Shown piece after piece: positions 36,474 through 44,914 of a DNA stretch of 64,000 nt. Under the pieces are notes generated by a model. It did not search any database, was not told where the DNA came from, and saw nothing but the letters and a program-made list of their open reading frames with translations. Positions within the stretch are counted from its first letter, which is position 1, and every line of letters starts with the position of its first letter. The stretch is from CAVVMA01 sp963830715 (GTDB taxonomy: Bacteria > Desulfobacterota > Binatia > Binatales > Binataceae): contig CAWHNS010000020.1 of the NCBI GenBank assembly GCA_963830715.1, forward strand, positions 372,001 through 436,000, in the 5' to 3' direction. The translations under genes and the position numbers were made by a program.

Positions 36474-37004
36474 ATGTATTGCGGAAGCCGCAGGTTCGCG
36501 CGACGAATGCACTGGCACGAGATGGGGATGATCGGGCTGCGCGCAAGATTCTTCGGACCCGGCGAGGTGAGACTCGCCTTGCTCTCCCTGATGACGGACG
36601 GGCCGAGGCACGGCTACGAGTTGATGAAGAATCTCGAAGAGCGCTCGGGCAGGGTCTATCGCGCCAGCGCTGGAACCATATACCCAACGCTCCAGCAGTT
36701 GGAGGATGAGGGCCTGGTGGTATCGGAATCGCGCGAGGGCAAGCGCGTCTACAGCCTCACCGAGGCGGGACGCGCGGAGTTGCAGCGCGAAGATGAGGCA
36801 GTGCGCCGAATCTGGCGGCGCGCCGAAAGATGGAACGACTGGCGCAGCGCGTTCGACCCCGACGCGGCGGAGATCCGCGGTCCCGCCGAGCGGTTGGTCA
36901 AGGCTGCCTTCCGCGCCGTGGCCGGCGATTTCGCGAGCCGTGGGCGCCTCGACCGCGTGCGCGAAATCCTCGACCGCGCCCTGCGCGACCTGGAGGGTCT
37001 CTGA
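36474..37004 (+). CDS. PadR-family transcriptional regulator
   Basis: About 176 aa. After a short N-terminal extension, GPGEVRLALLSLMTDGPRHG and YELMKNLEERSG form helices 1-3 of the PadR winged helix, and YPTLQQLEDEGLVVSESREG plus KRVYSLTEAG the wing. The C-terminal helix (RIWRRAERW onward to RDLEGL) is for dimerisation. The ATG at 36474 is chosen because the promoter and operator lie directly upstream; an earlier TTG at 36405 coincides with the -35 box and cannot be used if that is the promoter. Ligand and targets unknown. Confidence 0.88.
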   Translation: MYCGSRRFARRMHWHEMGMIGLRARFFGPGEVRLALLSLMTDGPRHGYELMKNLEERSGRVYRASAGTIYPTLQQLEDEGLVVSESREGKRVYSLTEAGRAELQREDEAVRRIWRRAERWNDWRSAFDPDAAEIRGPAERLVKAAFRAVAGDFASRGRLDRVREILDRALRDLEGL

Positions 37005-37170
37005 AAGCTGCGGCCGCGGTTAGTATGAAAGACTAAGTTCGTGATCAAAGCGCCATCAAGTAGTTGTATTCGTGGCGGTTTGCACGAAACGCGGCTGAAG
37101 CGTTAGGCTTGAGACGGCGGAAAAATCGTTGGAGGTAACGAAGACGACCGCGCGTCGAAAGTAGCAAACC

Positions 37171-37707
37171 GTGGCAGAGGAAGAAAAGACCATCACGCCA
37201 AGCGGTCGGGAAATTCCCGTCACTGAACTCGTGGACACGAGTCGCCTGGATCGCGATTTTCATGCATGGCTTCTCGAACAGGCCGGCGTGCTCCGTTCTC
37301 GGCAATCTGTACTACTTGATTGGGATGCGTTAGCCGAGGAACTCGAAGACATGGCGCGGAGAGAAAGGGATGCTCTTGTTAGCAACCTCGAAGTCGCCCT
37401 GCGTCATATGCTGAAACTGGCATACGAGTTTCGAGAAACTGACCGAGGCCGGGCAGAGCGGCAATGGAAAAGCGACTTGACGGAACACCGGCATCGTATA
37501 AGCGACAGCCTGGAAGCTTCGGGTACTCTCCGAGCAAAGTTTGACGAGTTTAAGGCCAAGGCGTATTCCCGTGCACGGGTGCTCGCGGGAATCGCGATAG
37601 CCGCAGACCAACAACCGATCGGGCCGCCGGAGTGTCCGTGGTCTAACGAACAAATACTGGACACGCAGTTTTTCCCAACTGTCGCAGTCTCCAACGGCGA
37701 CAGTTAA
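37171..37707 (+). CDS. DUF29 family protein
   Basis: 178 aa from GTG 37171. DRDFHAWLLEQAGVLRSRQS, DWDALAEELEDMARRERDAL and LEVALRHMLKLAYEF form the DUF29 (PF01724) core, an all-helical domain found singly or in clusters in cyanobacteria and proteobacteria. No known function. The N-terminal 25 residues and the C-terminal EQILDTQFFP tail are non-core. Local GC is a little lower than in flanking genes, which fits transfer. Confidence 0.85.
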   Translation: MAEEEKTITPSGREIPVTELVDTSRLDRDFHAWLLEQAGVLRSRQSVLLDWDALAEELEDMARRERDALVSNLEVALRHMLKLAYEFRETDRGRAERQWKSDLTEHRHRISDSLEASGTLRAKFDEFKAKAYSRARVLAGIAIAADQQPIGPPECPWSNEQILDTQFFPTVAVSNGDS

Positions 37708-37770
37708 GCCGTAGTCTCCGACCTGTAAAAACCGTCCGCTACCCTCCCCGTCGCGTCATCCGCCGCCGGA

Positions 37771-37971
37771 TCAATTCAGCGCGCGCGGGTCCTTCTCGAT
37801 CGTCGTTCCGCAGGTCTCCCCGCACTGGGGACACACGTACTCGTATTTGTCGCCCTCCGGAAGCACGATCAGCAGGCGCTTGCGCACCGGGACTGCGCGG
37901 CGGCATCGCGGACAGGCGAGCAGGGTCGCCTCCATTCGCTCGAACGCCGGCCGCTTGCGTTGCGTTCCCAT
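37771..37971 (-). CDS. Small zinc-ribbon protein
   Basis: 66 aa from ATG 37971. Two Cys pairs, CPRC in LLACPRCRRAVPVR and CPQCGETC, form a rubredoxin-like zinc ribbon. No other domain. The frame is open to 38073, but those residues overlap the divergent miaB start and show no family character. Possibly a nucleic-acid or ribosome-binding accessory protein; function unknown. Confidence 0.65.
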   Translation of the reverse strand: MGTQRKRPAFERMEATLLACPRCRRAVPVRKRLLIVLPEGDKYEYVCPQCGETCGTTIEKDPRALN

Positions 37972-38056
37972 CGCGATACCTAAATCATAGCCCTGCGCCG
38001 CTCGATCGCAACATTGTATCGCCGCCGTCTCGTAACCTAAGATCGACCATCGCGAG

Positions 38057-39382
38057 ATGGGCGTTACAGACATAGCGATTCCGCCGCGGGTCTATCTCGA
38101 GACCTACGGATGCCAGATGAATGTCGCGGATTCGGAGACCGTGCGGGCCGTGATGCACCGGGCGGGATATTCGAGCGCCGACCGCGCCGAAGACGCCGAC
38201 GTCATCCTGCTCAACACCTGCGCCATACGCGAGCACGCCGAGGAGCGCGTGCTCAGGCGCTTGTCCGACCTCGCCCGCCTGAAGCATCGCCGCCCCGAGG
38301 TCAAGCTCGGGCTGCTCGGATGCATGGCGCAGCACAATCGCGCGGGGCTGATCGAAAAGGCGCCCTGGCTCGATATCGTCGCGGGACCCGACAGCTACCG
38401 CCGCCTGCCGGAGCTCGTCAGTCGCGCCGGCTTCGATCCCGCCGTCGATGTCCGGCTCGATCGATCGGAGACCTACGCCGACATCGCGCCGGAACATGAA
38501 GCCGGCGTGCGCGCCTATGTAACCGCGATGCGCGGATGCGACAAGTTCTGCGCATTCTGCGTGGTGCCATACGTGCGCGGACGCGAGCGCAGCGTCCCGG
38601 CCCGCGCGCTGATCGGCGAAATCTCGGCCCTGGCCACGCGCGGCGTCAAGGAAATCGTGCTGCTCGGCCAGACCGTCAACGCGTATCGCTTCGATGAAAT
38701 CGACTTCGGCCGGCTGCTTCACATGGTGGCCGCAGTCAACGGCATCGAGCGTATCCGCTTCACTTCGCCGCATCCCAGCGACATGAGCGAATCGGTCATC
38801 GAGGCGATGGCGGCCGAGCCCAAGGTCCAGCCCTGGCTCCATCTGCCGGCGCAATCCGGATCGGACCGCATCCTGACTGCGATGGATCGCGGATACAGCG
38901 TGGCGGCTTATCTCGACCTGGTGTCGCGGCTGCGCGCGGCGATTCCCGGGCTCGCACTCTCGACCGATATCATCGTGGGCTTCTACGGCGAGGAGGAATC
39001 GGATTTCGCCGCGACGCTCGATCTGATGCGCCACGTTCGCTACGACTCCGCATATACATTCAAATACTCAGTGCGCGAACACACGCGCGCCTGGAAGCAG
39101 GGAGATTCGGTGAGCGAGGCGGAAAAGGGCCGCCGCCTTTCGGAATTGATCGCGCTTCAGGAGCGGATCTCGACGGAACGCAATCGCGCGCTGGTCGGAT
39201 CGGAGTTCGAGGTGCTGGTCGAAGGCCCGGCGCGGCGGGGCAACGCGATGCTGGCCGGCAAGAGTCCGCAGTTCAAGACCGCGACATTCCCGCAACGCCC
39301 CGGAATCGCACCCGGCGACACAGTCGCGGTGCGGGTCGCCTCGGCAACGGCGCATACGCTCGTGTGTGCGGTCTGCGAGTGA
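38057..39382 (+). CDS. miaB: tRNA-2-methylthio-N6-dimethylallyladenosine synthase
   Basis: 441 aa. N-terminal UPF0004 domain with Cys ligands (YGCQMNVADSE, NTCAIREHAEER, LGCMAQ), radical-SAM motif CDKFCAFCVVP (CxxxCxxC), and C-terminal TRAM domain (FEVLVEGPARRG...VRVASATAHTL). It adds a methylthio group to i6A37 of tRNAs reading UNN codons. Complete, alone on its strand between two minus genes. Confidence 0.96.
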   Translation: MGVTDIAIPPRVYLETYGCQMNVADSETVRAVMHRAGYSSADRAEDADVILLNTCAIREHAEERVLRRLSDLARLKHRRPEVKLGLLGCMAQHNRAGLIEKAPWLDIVAGPDSYRRLPELVSRAGFDPAVDVRLDRSETYADIAPEHEAGVRAYVTAMRGCDKFCAFCVVPYVRGRERSVPARALIGEISALATRGVKEIVLLGQTVNAYRFDEIDFGRLLHMVAAVNGIERIRFTSPHPSDMSESVIEAMAAEPKVQPWLHLPAQSGSDRILTAMDRGYSVAAYLDLVSRLRAAIPGLALSTDIIVGFYGEEESDFAATLDLMRHVRYDSAYTFKYSVREHTRAWKQGDSVSEAEKGRRLSELIALQERISTERNRALVGSEFEVLVEGPARRGNAMLAGKSPQFKTATFPQRPGIAPGDTVAVRVASATAHTLVCAVCE

Positions 39383-39439
39383 CGGTTTCCGACCGTGGCA
39401 TCGAGGCCCGTCAGTCAGCGCATAGCGGGACTCGGCCGC

Positions 39440-40669
39440 TCACCTTTGGCCGGACGAAATCATTCCTCTGTGAGCCAGCGACCCGTTGAGGCGTCGATGG
39501 GCGCGCGGCACGAAATGGCGTACGGTCGCAGGCCGAGTGATCGGTTCGCGCGCCTCGAATCCTTCCAATTTCGCGCGCTCGAGCCGGACGCCCAGCCTGC
39601 GCTCGATTCCGCGCAGCGAGGATGCATCCTCGGGCATCACCAGACTGAGAGCCACGCCGGACTTGCCGATTCTGGCGGTCCTTCCGATCCTATGAATGTA
39701 GGACTCGGAAGCTTCCGGCAGGTCGAAATTGATGACGTGGGAAACATCGTCGATGTCGAGTCCGCGGGCTGCCACGTCGGTGGCGACCAGCACCGTGTAG
39801 TGTCGCTTGCGAAATCCGGCCAGCGCCGCGTTGCGCTGACTCTGGGAGCGCCCGCCGTGGATCGCGATCGCCTTGATCCGATTGCGGACCAGCAGTTTGG
39901 TTACCCGATCCGCCCGGCTCTTGGTTCGCGTGAATACGATCGCCGAGTTGACTTCGTTGTGGCCGAGTAGCTGCAGCAACATCGGCGCCTTGTTTTCCAT
40001 CGTTGCCGCATAGATGAGCTGACGGATGGTCGCCGGCGGCGAGGCTGTGTCGCCGACCTGCACTCTTGCCGGATCGCGCAGAAACTCGCGCCCGATCCGC
40101 TCGACCTCGGGATCCATCGTTGCGGAGAACATCAGCGTCTGGCGGGGTTTCCGGACCACCTTCAGGATTCGGCGCAATTGCGGAATGAAGCCCATGTTGA
40201 GCATTCGATCGGCCTCATCGATGACGACCACCTCGATTCGATCGAGCTTGACCGTGCCGCACTCCAGGTGATCGATGAGCCGTCCCGGAGTCGCCACCAG
40301 GACCTGGACGCCGGCGCGCAGCTCCTGGATCTGCCGATTCATCGATTCGCCGCCCACGATGACCGCGGCGCGCAGGCGCGTGTTGCGGGAAAAGAGCCGG
40401 AACTCGTTGCCGATCTGAGACGCAAGCTCGCGCGTCGGCGCCAGCACCAACGCGCTTACCCCGCTCGTTCGATTGGCGTGAAGACGATTTAGGATCGGCA
40501 GCAAAAAGGCCGCCGTCTTGCCGCTGCCGGTGCTCGCAGTAGCGATCAGATCGCGTCCTGCCAGAACTACCGGGATTGCGCCGGATTGAATCGGTGTTGG
40601 TTGGCGATGTCCTCGTTCGCGGATCGATTCCAGTATTACTGATGACAGAGACAGTTCAGAAAAAGACAA
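39440..40669 (-). CDS. DEAD-box ATP-dependent RNA helicase (RhlE-like)
   Basis: 409 aa. Motifs in order: Q motif RGHRQPTPIQSGAIP, I ASTGSGKT, Ia PTRELASQ, II VVIDEADRM, III SAT, IV VFTRTK, V TDVAARGLDI, VI HRIGRTAR. RNA unwinding in ribosome assembly or cold adaptation is the usual role. The C-terminal tail is basic and short, unlike the long RhlE tails. Convergent with miaB. Confidence 0.93.
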   Translation of the reverse strand: MSFSELSLSSVILESIRERGHRQPTPIQSGAIPVVLAGRDLIATASTGSGKTAAFLLPILNRLHANRTSGVSALVLAPTRELASQIGNEFRLFSRNTRLRAAVIVGGESMNRQIQELRAGVQVLVATPGRLIDHLECGTVKLDRIEVVVIDEADRMLNMGFIPQLRRILKVVRKPRQTLMFSATMDPEVERIGREFLRDPARVQVGDTASPPATIRQLIYAATMENKAPMLLQLLGHNEVNSAIVFTRTKSRADRVTKLLVRNRIKAIAIHGGRSQSQRNAALAGFRKRHYTVLVATDVAARGLDIDDVSHVINFDLPEASESYIHRIGRTARIGKSGVALSLVMPEDASSLRGIERRLGVRLERAKLEGFEAREPITRPATVRHFVPRAHRRLNGSLAHRGMISSGQR

Positions 40670-40929
40670 AAGAACTCCATGTTCAGAGCCAGCGGATTTT
40701 GGTTGGGCAGCGAAGCCGAACGAATGGTTCTGGTTGGTCTGAGGGGTCGCGTCGCGGAATCCGAAACCGCGCGTTTAGCCGTGATTGACTAACTGCAGTG
40801 TATGGGTATCAGCCGATCCGATCAATGGGCCGCGCTGCGCGGTAGCGGCCTAAAATAGACTCGTGGCCGCATCTACCGTGTGCATCGGAACCCTGATAGT
40901 TACGACACACAGATGGGAGGCCCGTTCCA

Positions 40930-41874
40930 ATGTTGGATTTTCCCGAATCGAGAAATGTAAAACTGCCCGAAATCACGATGCAGATACACGAGGCCGGGAG
41001 CGGCCCGGCAGTGGTGCTCCTGCACGGCTTTCCTGAACTCGCACTCTCGTGGCAACCGCAAGTGCGGGCGCTGGCCGATGCCGGCTTTCACGTGATCGCG
41101 CCAAACCAGCGCGGGTACGGATGGACCGATGCTCCGCAACCTATCGAGAGTTACGATCTGGTCCATCTCACCGATGACATCGCGGCCTTGCTGGATAAGC
41201 TTGGCATCGAGCGGGCGGTCTTCGCGGGTCACGATTGGGGCGGGTTTGTCGCGTGGGCGATGCCGCTGCGTTATCCGCAGCGATGCCTGGGCGTGATTGG
41301 CGTCAACACTCCGTACGTTCAGTTTCCCACCACAGCACAATTGCGAATGGCGTTCCCCGACCCCGAGAAGCTCTACATCCTGTGGTTTCAACAGACCGGG
41401 GTGGCCGAGGCGGTGATGGACCGCAAGGTACGCACCATATTCGAGAAATTGATGCGTCGGGCGGTGAAGCCGGAAGTGGCGTCGATGACTCAATTGTCCG
41501 ACGCCAATCCGTTCAAGCGAATCGAACTGCTCCCGGCAGCGGGCGAGCCGCTGCTCACCAAAGAGGAACTCGAGGCCTACGTTGCAGCGTACGAACACTC
41601 GGGTTTCCGCGGCGGCATCAACTGGTACCGAAATATCGATCGGAACGGTACGCTTGTACCTGAGCTGGGCGTGAGGAAACTCTCGCTGCCATGCCTGCAA
41701 GTGACAGCCGCGTGGGACGTCGCGATTCCGCCGGCGATGGCCGACGGAATGCCGGCGGTGTGCTCCGACCTGTCGCGGCACGACATCCAGGCCTGCGGCC
41801 ATTGGACTCAGAGAGAGCAACCTGCGGAGCTCAATCGTGCGATGATCGGATGGCTAACGGCGCGCTTCAAATGA
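40930..41874 (+). CDS. Alpha/beta-hydrolase, epoxide hydrolase-like
   Basis: 314 aa. VVLLHGFPELALSWQPQV is the oxyanion motif HGFP of epoxide hydrolases. The nucleophile elbow GHDWGGFVAW has Asp as nucleophile, and Tyr/His candidates are in NWYRNIDR (Tyr) and ACGHWTQREQP (His). The family hydrolyses epoxides to diols; a haloalkane dehalogenase would need Trp neighbours not seen here. Followed after 31 bp by the Ddn-like gene on the same strand, probably one transcript. Confidence 0.9.
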   Translation: MLDFPESRNVKLPEITMQIHEAGSGPAVVLLHGFPELALSWQPQVRALADAGFHVIAPNQRGYGWTDAPQPIESYDLVHLTDDIAALLDKLGIERAVFAGHDWGGFVAWAMPLRYPQRCLGVIGVNTPYVQFPTTAQLRMAFPDPEKLYILWFQQTGVAEAVMDRKVRTIFEKLMRRAVKPEVASMTQLSDANPFKRIELLPAAGEPLLTKEELEAYVAAYEHSGFRGGINWYRNIDRNGTLVPELGVRKLSLPCLQVTAAWDVAIPPAMADGMPAVCSDLSRHDIQACGHWTQREQPAELNRAMIGWLTARFK

Positions 41875-41905
41875 CCTGATCGCAACCCCGCGAGGAGGAG
41901 AGAAA

Positions 41906-42325
41906 ATGTCGGACCCAATGGCCGAGTTCAACAAGAAGGTGATCGAGGAGTTTCGCGCTAATGGCGGCAGGGTTGGCGGCCCATTCGCGGGCATGCCGAT
42001 GCTTCTTCTCACACACACAGGGGCCAAAAGCGGCAAGACCTACACGAACCCGCTGGTCTTCAGCAAGGACGGCGATCGAATCGTGATAATCGCGTCGAAG
42101 GGGGGCGCGCCAAACAATCCGGATTGGTATCACAACCTTGTTGCTCATCCTGAGGTGACACTCGAGATAGGCAACGAGCGCTTCAAAGCCAAGGCGGTCG
42201 TCACCAGGGGTGACGAACGCGAGCGGCTCTTCAACGCGCAAGCGAGCCAGATGGCGCAATTCAACGAATACCGGAAGGCGACCACTCGTCAGATACCGGT
42301 GATCGCGTTCGAACGCGTCAAGTAG
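41906..42325 (+). CDS. F420-dependent nitroreductase/quinone reductase family (Ddn-like)
   Basis: 139 aa. MLLLTHTGAKSGKTYTNPL and GGAPNNPDWYHNLVAHPEVT are signature blocks of the deazaflavin-dependent oxidoreductase family (TIGR00026) typical of mycobacteria and other F420 users. The proteins reduce quinones or nitro compounds with F420H2 near the membrane. A GAGGAGAG ribosome site precedes the ATG. Confidence 0.92.
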   Translation: MSDPMAEFNKKVIEEFRANGGRVGGPFAGMPMLLLTHTGAKSGKTYTNPLVFSKDGDRIVIIASKGGAPNNPDWYHNLVAHPEVTLEIGNERFKAKAVVTRGDERERLFNAQASQMAQFNEYRKATTRQIPVIAFERVK

Positions 42326-42345
42326 AGACGCTCGCGCGCGCGTCT
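42326..42345 (+). terminator. Weak hairpin between convergent genes
   Basis: AGACGC (42326-42331) pairs with GCGTCT (42340-42345), GC-rich loop of 8 nt, directly after the Ddn-like stop and before the msrA stop on the other strand. Few T follow, so termination is uncertain. Confidence 0.35.
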
Positions 42346-42349
42346 TGAG

Positions 42350-43054
42350 TCAGGGCTTGTACAAATCGGGAAGGGTCGTGCGCAGTCGTTCGAGTTTGGG
42401 CAGGTCGTTCGCCACGATATACGGATTGTCTGGATTGCGCTCCAGAAAGTTCTGATGGTAGCCCTCGGCGGGGTAGAAGCCCTTGAGCGGCGCGACCTCG
42501 GTAACGATTGGCCCGCCGAAAGCCTTCTGACGGTCAAGCTGCGCGATGTAATCCTGCGCGATCCGCCGGTGGTCATCGTTGGTGTAGAAGATCGCCGAGC
42601 GATACTGGGTTCCCGAATCGGGTCCCTGGTAATTCAGCTCAGTCGGATTGTGCGCGACAAAGAAAAACACTCTGAGCAGGTCGTGATACGAGACTCTGGA
42701 GGGGTCGTACGTGATCTCCACGGATTCGGCGTGACCCGTAGTTCCGGTGCTCACGGTTTCGTATTCCGCAGTCGCAGCCGATCCGCCCGCGTAGCCCGAA
42801 ACGACGCTCGTAACTCCCATAACGTGCTTGAACACCGCGTCCACACCCCAGAAACAGCCGCCGGACAAGACGGCGGTTTGCTCAGCCTGGGCCCTCGAAG
42901 AGGGCGTCGCGTGCGCGCCGGGATCGGAGTGAGCGATAGTGGCGGTTGCGGTCACGATCAAAGCGAGCGAAGTCGCAAGCGCCGAAAGACGCCCGCGATT
43001 GCGGCCACTTCCGCCGGTATCAGACTTCACTGCGGTCCGGTTTCGATTCTCCAT
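42350..43054 (-). CDS. msrA: Peptide methionine sulfoxide reductase A, exported form
   Basis: About 234 aa from ATG 43054. Reduces Met-S-sulfoxide. Active site GCFWGVDAVF (Cys nucleophile), GYAGGSA, GHAESVEITYDP and YHQNFL are canonical. The N-terminus (LSALATSLALIVTATATIAH) is a signal or anchor, so this copy works in the periplasm. An in-frame ATG at 43219 precedes it but adds non-family residues. No MsrB domain is fused. Confidence 0.93.
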   Translation of the reverse strand: MENRNRTAVKSDTGGSGRNRGRLSALATSLALIVTATATIAHSDPGAHATPSSRAQAEQTAVLSGGCFWGVDAVFKHVMGVTSVVSGYAGGSAATAEYETVSTGTTGHAESVEITYDPSRVSYHDLLRVFFFVAHNPTELNYQGPDSGTQYRSAIFYTNDDHRRIAQDYIAQLDRQKAFGGPIVTEVAPLKGFYPAEGYHQNFLERNPDNPYIVANDLPKLERLRTTLPDLYKP

Positions 43055-43124
43055 GCGGCTCAGTTTAACTGCTCCTTGCCTCGCGCCTGCGCGCAGTTCG
43101 GCGCCCTTCGACAAATGACGACGC

Positions 43125-43487
43125 CTAGGCGCTGAATGGTAGTTCAAGCGAGATCGATTGATAAGGTACTTCCGGGCGGACACGTCCGCGCTCTCCCCGA
43201 TGCAGACGCACGAAGCCATAGTGCTCCATGGTCTTGAGCGTGCGGGACAGATTGGACGCTTTGCGACCTGTGCGAGCTGCCAGCTCCTGGAGTGAAGAGG
43301 GATGTGTCGCAGCGATCATGGCCAGCAGCGCACGGTTCCTGTTTGAGAGCACCTTGGCAAAGCTCTCCGTCGAGGTGAACCATACCTTCGGCTCGTCTGC
43401 CCTGGGCTTCAGAGTGCCACGCGCAATCGCCATCGTGCGGGCTTTCATGTTCTCGTAAGAGGCAATTCCGATTTTCAGGGTCCTCAT
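43125..43487 (-). CDS. TumA/HVO_A0114-like antitoxin with winged helix
   Basis: 120 aa. The C-terminal half, PSSLQELAARTGRKASNLSR, TLKTMEHYGFVRLHRG, is a MarR-like winged helix. The N-terminal half matches the partner-binding part of HVO_A0114/TumA antitoxins. It overlaps the toxin stop by 4 bp (ATGA) and has AAGGAG 8 bp upstream, so it is translated after the toxin gene. Confidence 0.75.
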   Translation of the reverse strand: MRTLKIGIASYENMKARTMAIARGTLKPRADEPKVWFTSTESFAKVLSNRNRALLAMIAATHPSSLQELAARTGRKASNLSRTLKTMEHYGFVRLHRGERGRVRPEVPYQSISLELPFSA

Positions 43488-43850
43488 GGGATCACTCCTT
43501 TCTCGCGGAGCACCGCGTCAACTGTCTTCCAGAAATCAGCGAGCAGAGTCGCCGCGTCCTGGTATTCGTATGGTCGGACGGCCTTGAGCCGATGTTTGTG
43601 GTCGTAGGCCGTCTTGGGCCTGTCCGCCAGGCCCGGATTGGCCTTTGACCGGGTGCGCATTGTCGAATCCGACAAGGCGTTCGCCGTCCGGCCCATGCAG
43701 CGTGAGCGAATAATCGAGGCCCTGCGGCTTCGCCTCGGTCGCCGCGACCCTCCGGACTACGAACCGAACCCAATGCCGGGTTTCAGGATCGACAACCAGG
43801 ACCTGCCCGTCTAAATCAAGCAGGGCGTCAAGGGACGGGTCGCGCTTCAC
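43484..43850 (-). CDS. TumE-family toxin (DUF6516-like), one frame break
   Basis: Together about 121 aa. LDALLDLDGQVLVVDPETRH, VGFDNAHPVK then AYDHKHRLKAVRPYEYQDAA, TLLADFWKTVDAVLREKGV matches the TumE toxin family, which pairs with TumA-like antitoxins. The first 69 residues and the rest are in different frames; skipping one G near 43640-43646 joins them. If real, the break would leave the antitoxin without a working toxin. Confidence 0.72.
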
Positions 43851-43926
43851 TTACATTATCATTATCACATAATGATAGTTTCCATAACAGGCTCGTTCGC
43901 GGCTTGGACCTTTAATCGCCGGCGCG

Positions 43927-44769
43927 TTACGGTCCCGCGCCCTGGACCACGATTACGCAACGATCGCCACTCGGGGCTTCGTCGAGCGGCAAGCGGACCT
44001 CGTCGGCGAATTTCCTGCCGACGATCAGCAATCGGCCGGGCGTCTGGCGGAACAGTTGATGCAGGCTGCGCTCGCTCAGCACGTCGCTGTGGAACAACCG
44101 CCCCATCCCGGCGCGAGCGACACGGACCATCTCGACCAGATCGGCTTCCGGATGCTTTGCGGCTTTCGAGTCGACGCCTTTCGACACCAGCAGCGCGCGA
44201 AGTTTGGATCGGTTCTTCCTCGCGATTCGGGTCGCGAGCGCGAGCGCCGCCCGGCCGTCGGAACTCGTATCGACCGCCGCGAACACGCGCTCGAAGGGCC
44301 GATCGGTCCCCTGAATGAAGACGCCGACATTGATCGCGAGCGCCTTGGCCTTCGTGAAGACCTCGCTCACGATGCCGCCCATCGTATCGCTGCCCGGGCC
44401 GCCGCGATGATACCCGAGCAGGACCCAGCAGACGGACGCCGCGTGCGCCCCGGCAATGATGTCGTGCGCCGGATTGTCCGACCATACCGATTGGGCCTCG
44501 ATCGCGACGCCGTGCTCCCGCGCGTATTCGATCGCGGCCGACAAGGCCGCCGTGGGCGGAGGCGCGGTCTCCTGATGGGTTGGTTCAGGCCCGCCACTTG
44601 GCCGGCGGACCATCCCCAGCACGCGCGGCGGCGGATCGTCCGGCTCGGTCGCAGCTACCGCGATCGCGATCAGCGGCGCGACTCCCTCCGGGTTGGCGAC
44701 TGGCACGAGCAACCCCCGCCGTCCTTCAGTTGTTGCGCTCCGCCCTGAAACGCGATCCTCGCCCTTCAT
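43927..44769 (-). CDS. Tandem universal-stress-protein domain protein
   Basis: About 280 aa from ATG 44769. GLLVPVANPEGVAPLIAIAV and VWSDNPAHDIIAGAHAASVC form a degenerate first Usp-like half, GVFIQGTDRPFERVFAAVDT, then ARKNRSKLRALLV a second. The gene resembles the cytosolic Usp tail of APC or antiporter proteins but has no membrane segments here. ATP-binding residues (G-2x-G-9x-G) are not clear. A longer frame to 44937 overlaps the P450 start. Function: stress-related, unspecified. Confidence 0.65.
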   Translation of the reverse strand: MKGEDRVSGRSATTEGRRGLLVPVANPEGVAPLIAIAVAATEPDDPPPRVLGMVRRPSGGPEPTHQETAPPPTAALSAAIEYAREHGVAIEAQSVWSDNPAHDIIAGAHAASVCWVLLGYHRGGPGSDTMGGIVSEVFTKAKALAINVGVFIQGTDRPFERVFAAVDTSSDGRAALALATRIARKNRSKLRALLVSKGVDSKAAKHPEADLVEMVRVARAGMGRLFHSDVLSERSLHQLFRQTPGRLLIVGRKFADEVRLPLDEAPSGDRCVIVVQGAGP

Positions 44770-44914
44770 CGGTGTGTCCGTCGCCGTCGCGGTCGTAGGA
44801 TCAGATTCTAGGCCAAGCGCCAATCCCTTGTCTTGTGCATTCTCGGCTTGTCGTCCATGAGGGACTCGACTCGCGCCGGTCAAGCTGGGAACTTGAGGTG
44901 CGGGAGGCGCCCTG

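Noticed and set aside
42304..42317. Perfect palindrome CGCGTTCGAACGCG
   Set aside because: Lies inside the end of the Ddn-like coding sequence and encodes normal family residues; probably chance.
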